Of a stretch of 64,000 nucleotides of DNA, positions 9,945-18,900 are shown one piece after another. Position 1 is the stretch's first letter. Each line of letters opens with the position of its first letter. Both the position numbers and the translations under genes were made by a program. The notes below the pieces were generated by a model, which saw only the letters and a list, made by a program, of their open reading frames with translations, did no database searches and was not told the DNA's origin. Origin of the DNA: Fen-1273 sp963837815 (GTDB lineage: Bacteria; Bacteroidota; Ignavibacteria; UBA10030; UBA6906); NCBI GenBank assembly GCA_963837815.1, contig CAWIOS010000009.1, forward strand, positions 901,900 to 965,899, given 5' to 3'.

Positions 9945-10370
9945 ATGTCGAAAAGTCTGAACAAAGTCATGCTCATCGGAAACCTCGGGAAGGATCCCGA
10001 GCTCCGGTTCACCTCGAGCGGCGTTCCCGTCGCCACGTTCACGATCGCCACGAATGAATCCTGGAAGGACCAGGACGGAAACCTCCAGGAGCGGACGGAG
10101 TGGCACAATATCGTTGCGTGGAGGAAGCTCGCCGAGATATGCGGGGAATGGCTGAAGAAGGGGAAGAAGGTCTACATCGAAGGGAGAATCCAGACCCGGA
10201 GTTACGACGACAAGAATACGGGAGCGAAAAAGTACATGACAGAAGTTGTCGCCGACAGCATGATCATGCTCGACGGCAAGGGGGCGGGGACGGCGCAGGA
10301 GAGTTCCGCTCCCCCGGCCGCACCGGAGCAGGCCTCGGGTGGAGCCTCCAGCGATGATCTTCCTTTCTAG
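9945..10370 (+). CDS. ssb: Single-stranded DNA-binding protein
   Basis: 141 residues from ATG 9945, directly after a strong AAAGGAGGAG. The OB fold is clear: NKVMLIGNLGKDPELRFT, VPVATFTIAT, RTEWHNIVAW and GKKVYIEGRI. A short flexible linker leads to the acidic tail DDLPF, which recruits replication and repair partners. It binds ssDNA as a tetramer during replication, recombination and repair. The 3' end overlaps the next gene (ggt) by 17 bases, so the two are probably cotranscribed, an unusual pairing. Confidence 0.95.
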   Translation: MSKSLNKVMLIGNLGKDPELRFTSSGVPVATFTIATNESWKDQDGNLQERTEWHNIVAWRKLAEICGEWLKKGKKVYIEGRIQTRSYDDKNTGAKKYMTEVVADSMIMLDGKGAGTAQESSAPPAAPEQASGGASSDDLPF

Positions 10371-12054
10371 GGCGCTCCTCTGCGCCGCCGCGGCGTTTCT
10401 CCTTGCCGGCGGCGTTCAGGCGGAGGCCGCGTCCCGTCCACCGGTCAGGGGGAAAAACGGCCTCGTTGTCTCGGCCGATTCGCTCGCATCCGCCGCAGGC
10501 GTGGAGATGCTCAGGAGAGGGGGGAATGCGGTCGATGCCGCCGTGGCGGTCGGGTTCGTTCTTGCCGTAACCTACCCCGAAGCGGGGAATCTCGGCGGGG
10601 GCGGATTCATGATGATCCGCATGGCGGGGGGGGAGTCGACAATGATCGATTTCAGGGAGAAGGCCCCCGCCGCCGCGACCCGTGACATGTACCTCGATCC
10701 CCTCGGGAGACCCGTGCGGGAGAGGAGCCTCATTGGTCCGATTGCCTCGGGGGTTCCTGGAACGGTTGACGGGCTCCTGACGGCGCTCAGTGAATACGGG
10801 TCGCTTTCCCGGCAGGATGTGATGCGCCCCGCGCTTGAGGCCGCGGAATCCGGTTTTCCCGTTACGGAACACCTGGCACGCCTCCTCTCTGAAGAGATGC
10901 CGCGCTTCGCGCTTTTTCCCTCTACGATGAAGGAGTTCACCCGGAACGGCAGGTTGTACAGGTGGGGGGACACGCTCCGGCAGCCGGATCTCGCGTCCAC
11001 GCTCCGTGCGATCATGGAGCGGGGCGGGGAAGGATTTTACGCCGGTGAGGTGGCTTCAAGGATTGTCGCGGAAGTGAAGAGGGACCGGGGCATCATCACT
11101 GCGGAGGATCTCCGCGGCTACGCTTCCGTCGAGAGGGATCCGCTTCGCGGATCGTACCGCGGATGCGACATACTTACGGCCCCGCCCCCCTCTTCCGGCG
11201 GGATACTGCTTCTCCAGATACTCAATTCGATGGAGCGGTTTGACGTCCGCCGCCTCGGCTGGAACTCCTCGCACACGGTCCACCTCTTCGCTTCCGCCTG
11301 TCAGCGTGCATTTGCGGACAGGGCAGCCTGGCTCGGGGATCCCGATTTCGTCCACGTGCCGGTGGAGGGGCTCATTTCCAAGGAATACGCGCTCTCCCGG
11401 TTCGCGGATTTCGACAGCACGCGCGCCCCCGGGAGCCCGTCGGTCGGCGCCGGATCCCCGCCGGCGGAGGGGAACGAGACGACGCACTACTGTACGGCGG
11501 ACAGGTTCGGCAACGTCGTGAGCGTGACGTATACGCTCAACGGGCTCTTCGGGTGCAAAACCGTCGTGGATGGGGCAGGTTTTTTCCTGAACAACGAAAT
11601 GGATGACTTCACGGCAAAACCCGGAGCACTGAACCTCTTTTCGCTCCCCGGCGGCGTCAGGAACGAAATCGAACCTGGAAAACGGATGCTCAGCTCCATG
11701 GCCCCGACGATCGTCGTCCGGAACAACCGCCCGCTTCTCGTGCTGGGAGCGAGGGGCGGGAGCAGGATACCGACGTCGGTCGCGCAGGTGATATGCAATG
11801 TCGTCGACTTCGGGATGGGAATACAGGAGGCGGTCGATGCTCCGCGCGTTCACCACCAGTGGATTCCGGACACGCTCCTTTTCGAAAAGCGCGCCCTCCA
11901 GGTTGACGTGCAGAGGAACCTTGAGGCAATGGGGTACGTTCTGCAGGAGGTCGAAGCGACCGCCCATGTCGAGGCCCTGATGATCGACGCCGGGAAAGTG
12001 TGGATGCTGGGGGGGCCGGACCCGAGGGATGACGGGTACGCCATCGCCTACTGA
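10354..12054 (+). CDS. ggt: Gamma-glutamyltransferase (glutathione hydrolase) precursor
   Basis: 566 residues from ATG 10354, which gives a clean signal peptide (LLCAAAAFLLAGGVQAEA); a GTG at 10339 is the alternative. The enzyme hydrolyses or transfers the gamma-glutamyl group of glutathione and related peptides in the periplasm. Conserved elements: VVSADSLASAAGVEMLRRGG, the NLGGGGFM loop, and NETTHYCTADRFG, where Thr ~376 should be the nucleophile created by autocleavage into two subunits. GKRMLSSMAPTIV and GARGGSRIPTSV form the small-subunit substrate pocket. Length is normal for the family. Confidence 0.93.
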   Translation: MIFLSRALLCAAAAFLLAGGVQAEAASRPPVRGKNGLVVSADSLASAAGVEMLRRGGNAVDAAVAVGFVLAVTYPEAGNLGGGGFMMIRMAGGESTMIDFREKAPAAATRDMYLDPLGRPVRERSLIGPIASGVPGTVDGLLTALSEYGSLSRQDVMRPALEAAESGFPVTEHLARLLSEEMPRFALFPSTMKEFTRNGRLYRWGDTLRQPDLASTLRAIMERGGEGFYAGEVASRIVAEVKRDRGIITAEDLRGYASVERDPLRGSYRGCDILTAPPPSSGGILLLQILNSMERFDVRRLGWNSSHTVHLFASACQRAFADRAAWLGDPDFVHVPVEGLISKEYALSRFADFDSTRAPGSPSVGAGSPPAEGNETTHYCTADRFGNVVSVTYTLNGLFGCKTVVDGAGFFLNNEMDDFTAKPGALNLFSLPGGVRNEIEPGKRMLSSMAPTIVVRNNRPLLVLGARGGSRIPTSVAQVICNVVDFGMGIQEAVDAPRVHHQWIPDTLLFEKRALQVDVQRNLEAMGYVLQEVEATAHVEALMIDAGKVWMLGGPDPRDDGYAIAY

Positions 12055-12086
12055 TATCCACAAACTTATCCACAACCATATCCACA
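12054..12086 (+). promoter_or_regulatory. Three DnaA-box-like 9-mers in 12-bp phase
   Basis: ATATCCACA (12054-12062), TTATCCACA (12066-12074) and ATATCCACA (12078-12086) lie in direct orientation with exact 3-bp spacers. The middle copy matches the TTATNCACA DnaA consensus; the others differ at the first base. The first box overlaps the ggt stop codon. An AT-rich stretch (about 12107-12150) follows before carA. Possible roles are a DnaA-responsive operator, a DnaA titration site or a minimal unwinding region. Confidence 0.6.
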
Positions 12087-12217
12087 CCCCGAAGTTGATA
12101 AATCTCAGCATGAACTGAACAGCGTAACCATATACAATAAAATAAATTACAGCGATCGCACCTGCAAGTTATGACTCGAAGTTGAGTTTTTAATCACATC
12201 CGATTCCGGGGGAGTAC

Positions 12218-13384
12218 TTGAAGGCAAAGCTTGCGCTTGAAAACGGGACTGTATTCGAAGGTGAGGGGTTTGGCTCGCCGGGGGAAGTTACCGGCGAGGT
12301 GGTCTTTAATACGAGCATAACGGGGTACCAGGAAATATTCACGGATCCTTCGTACTGCGGGCAGATTGTCACGCTGACATACCCGCTTATCGGGAATTAC
12401 GGGATAAACCGGGAGGATCTCGAATCCGGCCGTCCCCAGGTGAGCGGAGTCATTGTGCGTGAGTCCTCCGCTGTGTTCAGCAACTTCCGGGCGCAGAAGG
12501 GCCTTTCCGACTGGCTCGCGGAGCACGGCGTGATTGCGATCGAAGGGCTTGATACGCGCATGCTTACGCGGATGCTCCGCACAGACGGGTCGCTCCGGGG
12601 GGTGATTTCGACGACCGATGCCGATGATGCCAGCCTCACCCGGAAGGCGGCCTCCTCCCCGCTCATGAACGGCCTTGATCTCGCGACGAAGGTGACATGT
12701 TCGAGTCCCTATTCCTGGGATGAGACGGACACGACGCCGTTCGCGCTCGGCCGCATTGCCGCCCCGCGGGAGCCGGGCGTTCCCCGTTTCAAGGTTGTCG
12801 CGTACGACTACGGCATCAAGAGGAACATACTCCGTCGCCTGGTGCTGTACGGATGCGTCGTCACCGTCGTCCCCGCCGGGTTTCCGGCCTCGGACGTGAT
12901 CGCAATGAAGCCGGACGGAGTATTTCTGTCGAATGGCCCGGGGGACCCCGCGGCTGTGGGCGTGGCGATCCGGAACGTCATCGCGCTCGCCGGAAAGATC
13001 CCCATTTTCGGGATCTGTCTCGGACACCAGATCCTCGCGCTCGCGCTCGGCGGGAAGACGTACAAGCTGAAATTCGGACACCGGGGAGGGAACCATCCCG
13101 TGAAGAATCTCCTGACGGGGAAGATCGAAATCACGTCCCAGAACCACGGGTTTGCGGTGGATCCCGCTTCCCTCGACCCTTCCGCCGTCGAGATCACGCA
13201 TGTCAATCTCTATGATCAGACGAATGAGGGGTTCCGGCACAGGGAACTTCCCCTCTTTTCCGTCCAGTATCATCCGGAAGCGTCCCCGGGTCCGCACGAC
13301 AGCGACTATCTCTTCGCTGACTTCATCTCCATGATGAAATCGGGTGCGCCCGCCAGGGGCTCTCTGGCGGCCACAGTCAGGTAA
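12218..13384 (+). CDS. carA: Carbamoyl-phosphate synthase small (glutaminase) subunit
   Basis: 388 residues starting at TTG 12218, with GGGGGAG five bases upstream. It hydrolyses glutamine and channels ammonia to CarB for pyrimidine and arginine synthesis. The N-terminal CPSase small domain (KLALENGTVFEGEGFG, ITGYQEIFTDPSY) is followed by a class I glutamine amidotransferase: VFLSNGPGDP, the nucleophile elbow FGICLGHQILALALGG (Cys ~267) and the His/Glu of VQYHPEASPGPHDS. Length is typical. carB is not in the window, so the two subunits are unlinked here. The DnaA-box cluster lies 130 bases upstream. Confidence 0.94.
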   Translation: MKAKLALENGTVFEGEGFGSPGEVTGEVVFNTSITGYQEIFTDPSYCGQIVTLTYPLIGNYGINREDLESGRPQVSGVIVRESSAVFSNFRAQKGLSDWLAEHGVIAIEGLDTRMLTRMLRTDGSLRGVISTTDADDASLTRKAASSPLMNGLDLATKVTCSSPYSWDETDTTPFALGRIAAPREPGVPRFKVVAYDYGIKRNILRRLVLYGCVVTVVPAGFPASDVIAMKPDGVFLSNGPGDPAAVGVAIRNVIALAGKIPIFGICLGHQILALALGGKTYKLKFGHRGGNHPVKNLLTGKIEITSQNHGFAVDPASLDPSAVEITHVNLYDQTNEGFRHRELPLFSVQYHPEASPGPHDSDYLFADFISMMKSGAPARGSLAATVR

Positions 13385-13395
13385 CTCTCTCCGCC

Positions 13396-14148
13396 ATGGG
13401 ATCAGGGTATCAGAAACTCCCTCCGTACTACGACCGGTGGCAGAAAAGCTACGGGAAGGATTTCAGTTCGCTGATCTTCCCGCGTCTGCTGTCGTCCGTC
13501 CGCGCGCACAGGGTCGGCGGGAGGACGATGGTGGACGTCGCGTGCGGGACGGGGACGCTTGCCCTCCTGATGGCGCGCCGCGGGTGGGAGGTCTACGGCG
13601 TCGACGGCTCGGAAGGAATGCTCGCGCAGGCATCGGAGAAGCTCTCCGGGAAGCCGCTTTCCGTGGTGTTCATCCGGCAGGACATGCGCGAGCTTTCGCT
13701 CCCGCGCCCCGTGCACCTGGCGACATCGTTCTTCGACAGCCTGAACCACCTCATGACGCTTGACGACCTGGACGAGGCCATCCGCCGCGTCCGCCGCTCC
13801 CTGCTGGACGGGGGCTGGTTCATATTCGACACGAGCACCGAGCGCTGCTTCACGTCCCTCTGGACGAAATCGGAGACCTTCCAGGAAAGCGACTTCACGA
13901 TCATTCTCGACAACGCCTACGACAGGGCGCTCCGGTCCGCGGTGTGCAACGTCACGCTGAACGTCACGAGGAACGGCGCGACGGAGCGTTTGACGGAGAC
14001 GGTGAGGGAGAGGTTTTACACGGTGGAAGAGGTGTCGGGGCTTCTCGTCCGGGAGTCGTTTGCGGTGCGGGAGTGCCAGGATTTCAATTTCACGTCGAAC
14101 CCTGCGGTGGGGAAGCTCAAGACCTGGTGGGTCGCCGAAGCCGTCTGA
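13396..14148 (+). CDS. Class I SAM-dependent methyltransferase
   Basis: 250 residues, starting 11 bases after carA and probably cotranscribed. It opens with LPPYYDRWQKSYGKDFSSLI, then SAM motif I VDVACGTGTLALLMARRGW, the acidic GVDGSEGML that binds the ribose hydroxyls, and LATSFFDSLNHL as motif II/IV. The closing beta-strands resemble the YcgJ/UbiE-type small-molecule methyltransferase group. The substrate is not evident. It converges with the phosphatase gene 16 bases away. Confidence 0.82.
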   Translation: MGSGYQKLPPYYDRWQKSYGKDFSSLIFPRLLSSVRAHRVGGRTMVDVACGTGTLALLMARRGWEVYGVDGSEGMLAQASEKLSGKPLSVVFIRQDMRELSLPRPVHLATSFFDSLNHLMTLDDLDEAIRRVRRSLLDGGWFIFDTSTERCFTSLWTKSETFQESDFTIILDNAYDRALRSAVCNVTLNVTRNGATERLTETVRERFYTVEEVSGLLVRESFAVRECQDFNFTSNPAVGKLKTWWVAEAV

Positions 14149-14164
14149 GCTCCCCGCGGACCTG

Positions 14165-15871
14165 TCACTCCGTCCGTTTCAGCGCCACGATGGTGATGTC
14201 GTCCGCCTGGGGGGCCCCTGCGGCGTGCGTCCGCACGGCCGCGATGAGCGCCTCCTTGAGATCTTCGGGATCGCCGCGGTGATGCTGCAGAAGGACCTTC
14301 CGTATCGGTTCCTCCCCGAGCTGCTCTCCCGCAGGATCCATGGCCTCCGAGACGCCGTCCGAGAATATGAGGACGAGGTCCCCCGGGGCTAGAACGACGG
14401 TCTCCTCGGCGTAGGGATAATCCTCGAGTATGCCGAGAACCGTCCCTCCGGCGGTGAGGCGGCTGATCTCCCCGTCCGAACGGACGACGAACGGCCTCTC
14501 GTGCCCCGCGTTGCAGCATGTCAGCGAACCGGTGGGGGGATCCAGGAGTGCGTAAAAGAGCGTGACGAACTTCTCGTTCCCCGTGTTCTGGAACAGGAGC
14601 ATGTTCGACCGCCTGACGCATTCGGACGCGGGGGCGGCCGTAAACGCCTGGTCGCGCAGCGTTGCCTGGACGTTTGCCATCAGGAGAGACGCGGCGAGCC
14701 CTTTCCCCGAGACGTCTCCGAGGCAGACGGCGAGCTGCCCCGGCTCCTTTGCCGTGAAATCATACAGGTCGCCCCCCACTTCGCGCGCCGGTATCGTGAC
14801 GGCGGCAAACCTGTATCCCGCCACCTCCGGCACGCGCTTCGGTATGAGCGTCATCTGCACCTCCCGGGCGGCCTGGAGGTCCTTTTCCATCGCGATCTTC
14901 TGCCGTTCCTGCTCGTACAGCCTCGCGTTCTCGACGGCGATCGCCGCATGGACGGAAAGCGCTTCGAGGACGCTCTCGTCGTCGCCGGTGAACGTTCCCG
15001 TCCGCTTGTTGAGTATCTGGAAGACCCCCGCGATTGACCCGGCCCTGTTCTTCATCGGCATGCAGAGGATCGACCGCGTCCGGTACCCGGTGACCCTGTC
15101 GATTTCAGGGTTGAACCGGGTGTCGAAATAGGCGTCCGAAATGTTCAGCGTATCCCCCGTTGCGGCGACGTACCCGGCGATCCCGCTCCCCGTCGGCATC
15201 CTGATCTCGATCCGTTCCCCTCCCTTGAGCACGCGCGACCAGAGTTCCTTCTTCTCCCCGTCCAGGAGGTAGACCGTCCCACGGTCCCCGTCGACGAGCC
15301 CGAGCGCGGTCTCCAGGATTACGCCGAGAAGCTTGTCGAGATCGAGCGTCGAGTTCAGCGCCTTTGCCGCCTCGATGACGAGCTTCAGCCTTCCGATCTC
15401 CTTTTCAGACTCCCCCGCGCGCCGCTCGAGTTCGGCCACGAACTGGCTGTCGACTGTCCGGAGCCGCACGCTGAGAACCTGGAGCAGACGGTAGGCGAGC
15501 GCCGGGGTTTTCCGCAGATGTCTCTCGAACACGGGGCGGGGGAGGGAACAGACGACGCACTCGTCAACGGCGGTTACGCGCGCGGCCCGCGGCCTCCCGT
15601 CGATGAGCTCGAGCTCGCCGAAGAAATCCCCGGCATGGAGGAGCGCCAGGACGGTCTCGTGCCCCTGCCTGTCCCGCTTGGAGATCCGCACCCGCCCGCT
15701 GGCGATGAGGTAGAGCGAATCTCCCTCATCTTCGTCCTCGAGTATGATCTCCCCCGGGGCGTACCGGCATTCCGTGAGCTCGGGTCCCAGCGCGGCAAAT
15801 TCCCCGTCGGAGAGCACTTCGGTGAGCACGTTGTGGCGGAGCCGTTCAATTCGCTGTGAAGGCGGGGTCAT
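14165..15871 (-). CDS. cNMP-binding / GAF / PP2C-type (SpoIIE) signalling phosphatase
   Basis: 568 residues. A cyclic-nucleotide-binding domain lies at ~20-135 (IILEDEDEGDSLYLIASGRV; GDFFGELELIDGRPRAA is the phosphate cassette), then a helical linker, a GAF domain (~170-320: GDRGTVYLLD, RSILCMPMKNR), a coiled coil (~325-345) and a SpoIIE/RsbU-type Ser/Thr phosphatase (~355-568: AREVGGDLYDF, VCLGDVSGKGLAASLLMA, LIFSDGVSEA, ADDITIVALK) with its metal-binding aspartates intact. By family, it would dephosphorylate an anti-anti-sigma-type STAS protein in response to cNMP or a GAF ligand. No partner switch genes are adjacent. Probably cytosolic and possibly cotranscribed with lhr upstream. Confidence 0.9.
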   Translation of the reverse strand: MTPPSQRIERLRHNVLTEVLSDGEFAALGPELTECRYAPGEIILEDEDEGDSLYLIASGRVRISKRDRQGHETVLALLHAGDFFGELELIDGRPRAARVTAVDECVVCSLPRPVFERHLRKTPALAYRLLQVLSVRLRTVDSQFVAELERRAGESEKEIGRLKLVIEAAKALNSTLDLDKLLGVILETALGLVDGDRGTVYLLDGEKKELWSRVLKGGERIEIRMPTGSGIAGYVAATGDTLNISDAYFDTRFNPEIDRVTGYRTRSILCMPMKNRAGSIAGVFQILNKRTGTFTGDDESVLEALSVHAAIAVENARLYEQERQKIAMEKDLQAAREVQMTLIPKRVPEVAGYRFAAVTIPAREVGGDLYDFTAKEPGQLAVCLGDVSGKGLAASLLMANVQATLRDQAFTAAPASECVRRSNMLLFQNTGNEKFVTLFYALLDPPTGSLTCCNAGHERPFVVRSDGEISRLTAGGTVLGILEDYPYAEETVVLAPGDLVLIFSDGVSEAMDPAGEQLGEEPIRKVLLQHHRGDPEDLKEALIAAVRTHAAGAPQADDITIVALKRTE

Positions 15872-15949
15872 TGTTCCTGTTTGTGCTCTGTTCGGAATTC
15901 CGGATCAATGTATCGACGGTGGGGGGCAAAGTCAAGGAAACGTCCCGCT

Positions 15950-18900
15950 TCAGGAGTACTCGTCCCTGCGCATTGTCTGGTTGGAGTCCCGCACGAAACC
16001 GAGCGCTCCCAGTGCGGCGCCGAGCGGACTTTCCGCGGGGCGGACGTCGTCGCAGTATTCGACGACGATCTCCCTGAACGGCCTCACCGGTCCGGGGAGT
16101 TTCATGAGCCCGATAAAAAGCTCGAGCCCTTCGCGGACGGTCTCCGGCGCCGGGTTGCCGATCGAACGGATCCGTGTGCCGGAGGATTCGAACAGGAGAA
16201 ACGGCCTCCCCCCCTCGAACGCAATGTATACCGAGGCCGCGCGCGGCGCGCGGAGCGGGGTGCCGCCCTTCTGTCCGGGGGGGATGGCGAACCCGGGCCC
16301 GTAGGGGTTCGCAGGGTCGCACGCGTTGAGAAGCACGACGGCGGGGCGGGGGCGCTCCGAGCGCATCTTCCTCAGTTCCTCGACGGCCGACGGGAGCGCG
16401 AACTGCATCCCGGAGAGCCCCTCGATGAAGTACCCGCGGCGTATCTCTCCCTTCAGCTCCATGCGGGCGAGCTCCTGTGCTATCATCCCCCACGGAAGAA
16501 GATCCTCGCGGGGATGGAACTCGCGCGCCACGATCCCGTACCTCTCGAGAAGCAGCCCGGCCTGTGCCCGCGCGCGCTCACCGGGAGCGGGCGGATCCCC
16601 CATAAGTCCCGGAGTGCGCACGAGCGACCACCGTCCTGTCCATCCCGGGACCTGGCGCAGGGCCCGGCGTGCCGCCTGCATGATCCGCCCCCTCTGCGGT
16701 GCGCGCCGGGGATTCACGAGTTCAATCCGTTCATAATGCTCCGGTTCATCAGAGTGCGCCGGACGGCGCACCGCGGTCACCTCTGCGAATACGTCGTTCG
16801 TGACAATGCCGTTCCAGAAAAGCTCCGCAATCCCACCGTTCATCCCTTCGAGCGAGAGCCCCGTCCCTTCCCGGACGTCGCTGAAGAACGAGGCGCCGCT
16901 TTTCCCGATGTATTCCAGTATCCTGCGCGCAGGCTCGCGCAGCCGCCCGCCTGCTTCGTTTCCTTCGGCGCCGGGATTCCCGGGGGTTCCCGGCTCCACA
17001 TAGAGCCCCCCGTTCCCGCGGAAAATGAATCGTATCCGTCCCGCCCCGCTTCCGACCCATGCACCGTATCCCCCGGATGTGAACCGCGTCAGAGCCTCAG
17101 AGGTGATGTCGCTGACACGTGCCCGGAGTATGTCCCTCTCCCAGACCTCGGCGGGGAGCGGGAGTCCTTCAAGCCGTCCCAGGGCGGATGCGATATCGAT
17201 CCCCTTCCCCGCGCCGCGCACACCCTGCCACCGGAAGAGGAACGATGCGAATTCAGCCGGGGCCGAGGGGGTGATCTCGTGCCGGAGGAGTGAGATCGTC
17301 TGCCGGTGTATGCTCTCGAGCGTTCCCCTGTGACACCACTCTGGGTATTCCCCGCGTGCGGTGAAATTCCCCCTGATCATCTCATTCGAATCCGCGAGTG
17401 CGGCCGCGATCCGCTCCGCGCTGGCGGCCTCTGTGCCGAATCTCCTGCCGATCTCCGCGCTCGTGAGGGGCCCGTGGTTCTGCACGTACCTCCCGACGAG
17501 GAATGCCGCGTTCCGTGGAGAGTCGGGCGGGGCGTAAAGTTCCTTCTCCTCCGCCGCGATCCACCGCGGGCCGTCCGCAAAGGCCACCTGAACAATCCGT
17601 CCGTCCTCCTTGAGCGTACGGAGTATGGCCAGATGATCGCCGTCGCACCGGGCGCGAACCTCATCGTCCGTCAGGTCCCCGATCCGAAGAAATATCTCCA
17701 TGAGCTCCTCGGGTGAGCGGGCCCGCGTCCCGTCCGCGCGGTGCTGCAGGCGGGCATCGACAAACTCGACCGCCTCCGGGCGCACGAGAGAGGAGAGCGT
17801 ATCCTTATCGATGATTTCCCCCAGGATTTCCCTGTTCACCGCCAGGTACTGGCTCAGCCTGTCTTCGCGCGGCTGGTCGCTCTGGTACATGTACACGGCG
17901 ATGAAGTCGAATATCAGGCTCGCGGCGAACGGCGAGGGGATCTCCGTCGCCGCGTGCTCGACGGCGATGGCGCCGCCTGCGATCCCCCGGAGAATCTCCG
18001 TGAAGTGGCCGAAATCGAGAACGTCGTTCAGTATCTCCCGCACGGTTTCGATGACGATCGGGAAGTCGTCATACCTTCGAGCGATCTGGAGTATGTCGGC
18101 GGCGCGGAGGCGCTGGAGCCAGAGTGGGGTCCGTTTCCCCGGCGCGGTCCGCGGCATCAGGAGCGCCCTGGAGGCGTTCTGCCGGAACTGCCCGCCGAAG
18201 AGCGGGGATGCGAGGACTTCGTCAAGGACCACGGAGCGGGCCTCCTCCGGATCGATCCGGTCGAATATGTCCGGCGGGAGGGAGTCGGCGTCCGCCGAAC
18301 GGAGGAGTATGCCGTCGTCATTGTACAGCATCTGGGGCTCGGTTCCCGTGAGGTCGTGCATCCGCCTCGCGGCAAAGAGCCCGAGGAGTCCGTTCACCCT
18401 CCGTCCGAATGAAGAGTGGATGACAAGGCGCGGATCCCCGATCTCGTCGCGGAACGATTCCACGAGTATCCGGCAGTCGTGGGGAATGACGCCGGTGGAG
18501 TCCCGCTGCCTCCGGAAATACTCCCGTATGTTCCATGCCGCGCGGCTGTCGATCGGGTAGGAGTTCCTGAGCCGGGAGAGGGAGTCCGGCGCATCGAGCG
18601 ACTCCTCCATGGCTCTCCGGAACCGGCCGACCTGTACGCCGAGCTCGTAGCTCCGCCCGATCCCTTCCCCTTTCCAGAACGGCATCCGGGCGGGCTGCCC
18701 CGGGGCGGGGCTTACCGTGATCCGGTTGGCGTCGATCTCCTCGACGCGCCAGACGCTCGAACCGAGTATGAACGTATCCCCGTTCCTTGTCTCATAGACG
18801 AATTCCTCGTCCACTTCGCCGACCTTCGTCTTCCCGTCCCTCAGGTACACGCCGTAGTATCCGCGGTCCGCGATCGTCCCTCCTCCCGTCACCGCCCGCC

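Noticed and set aside
12054..12217. Chromosomal replication origin
   Set aside because: Three boxes and an AT-rich run are suggestive, but there is no dnaA, dnaN, gidA or rpmH nearby and no change of gene orientation. Kept only as a regulatory/DnaA-binding candidate.
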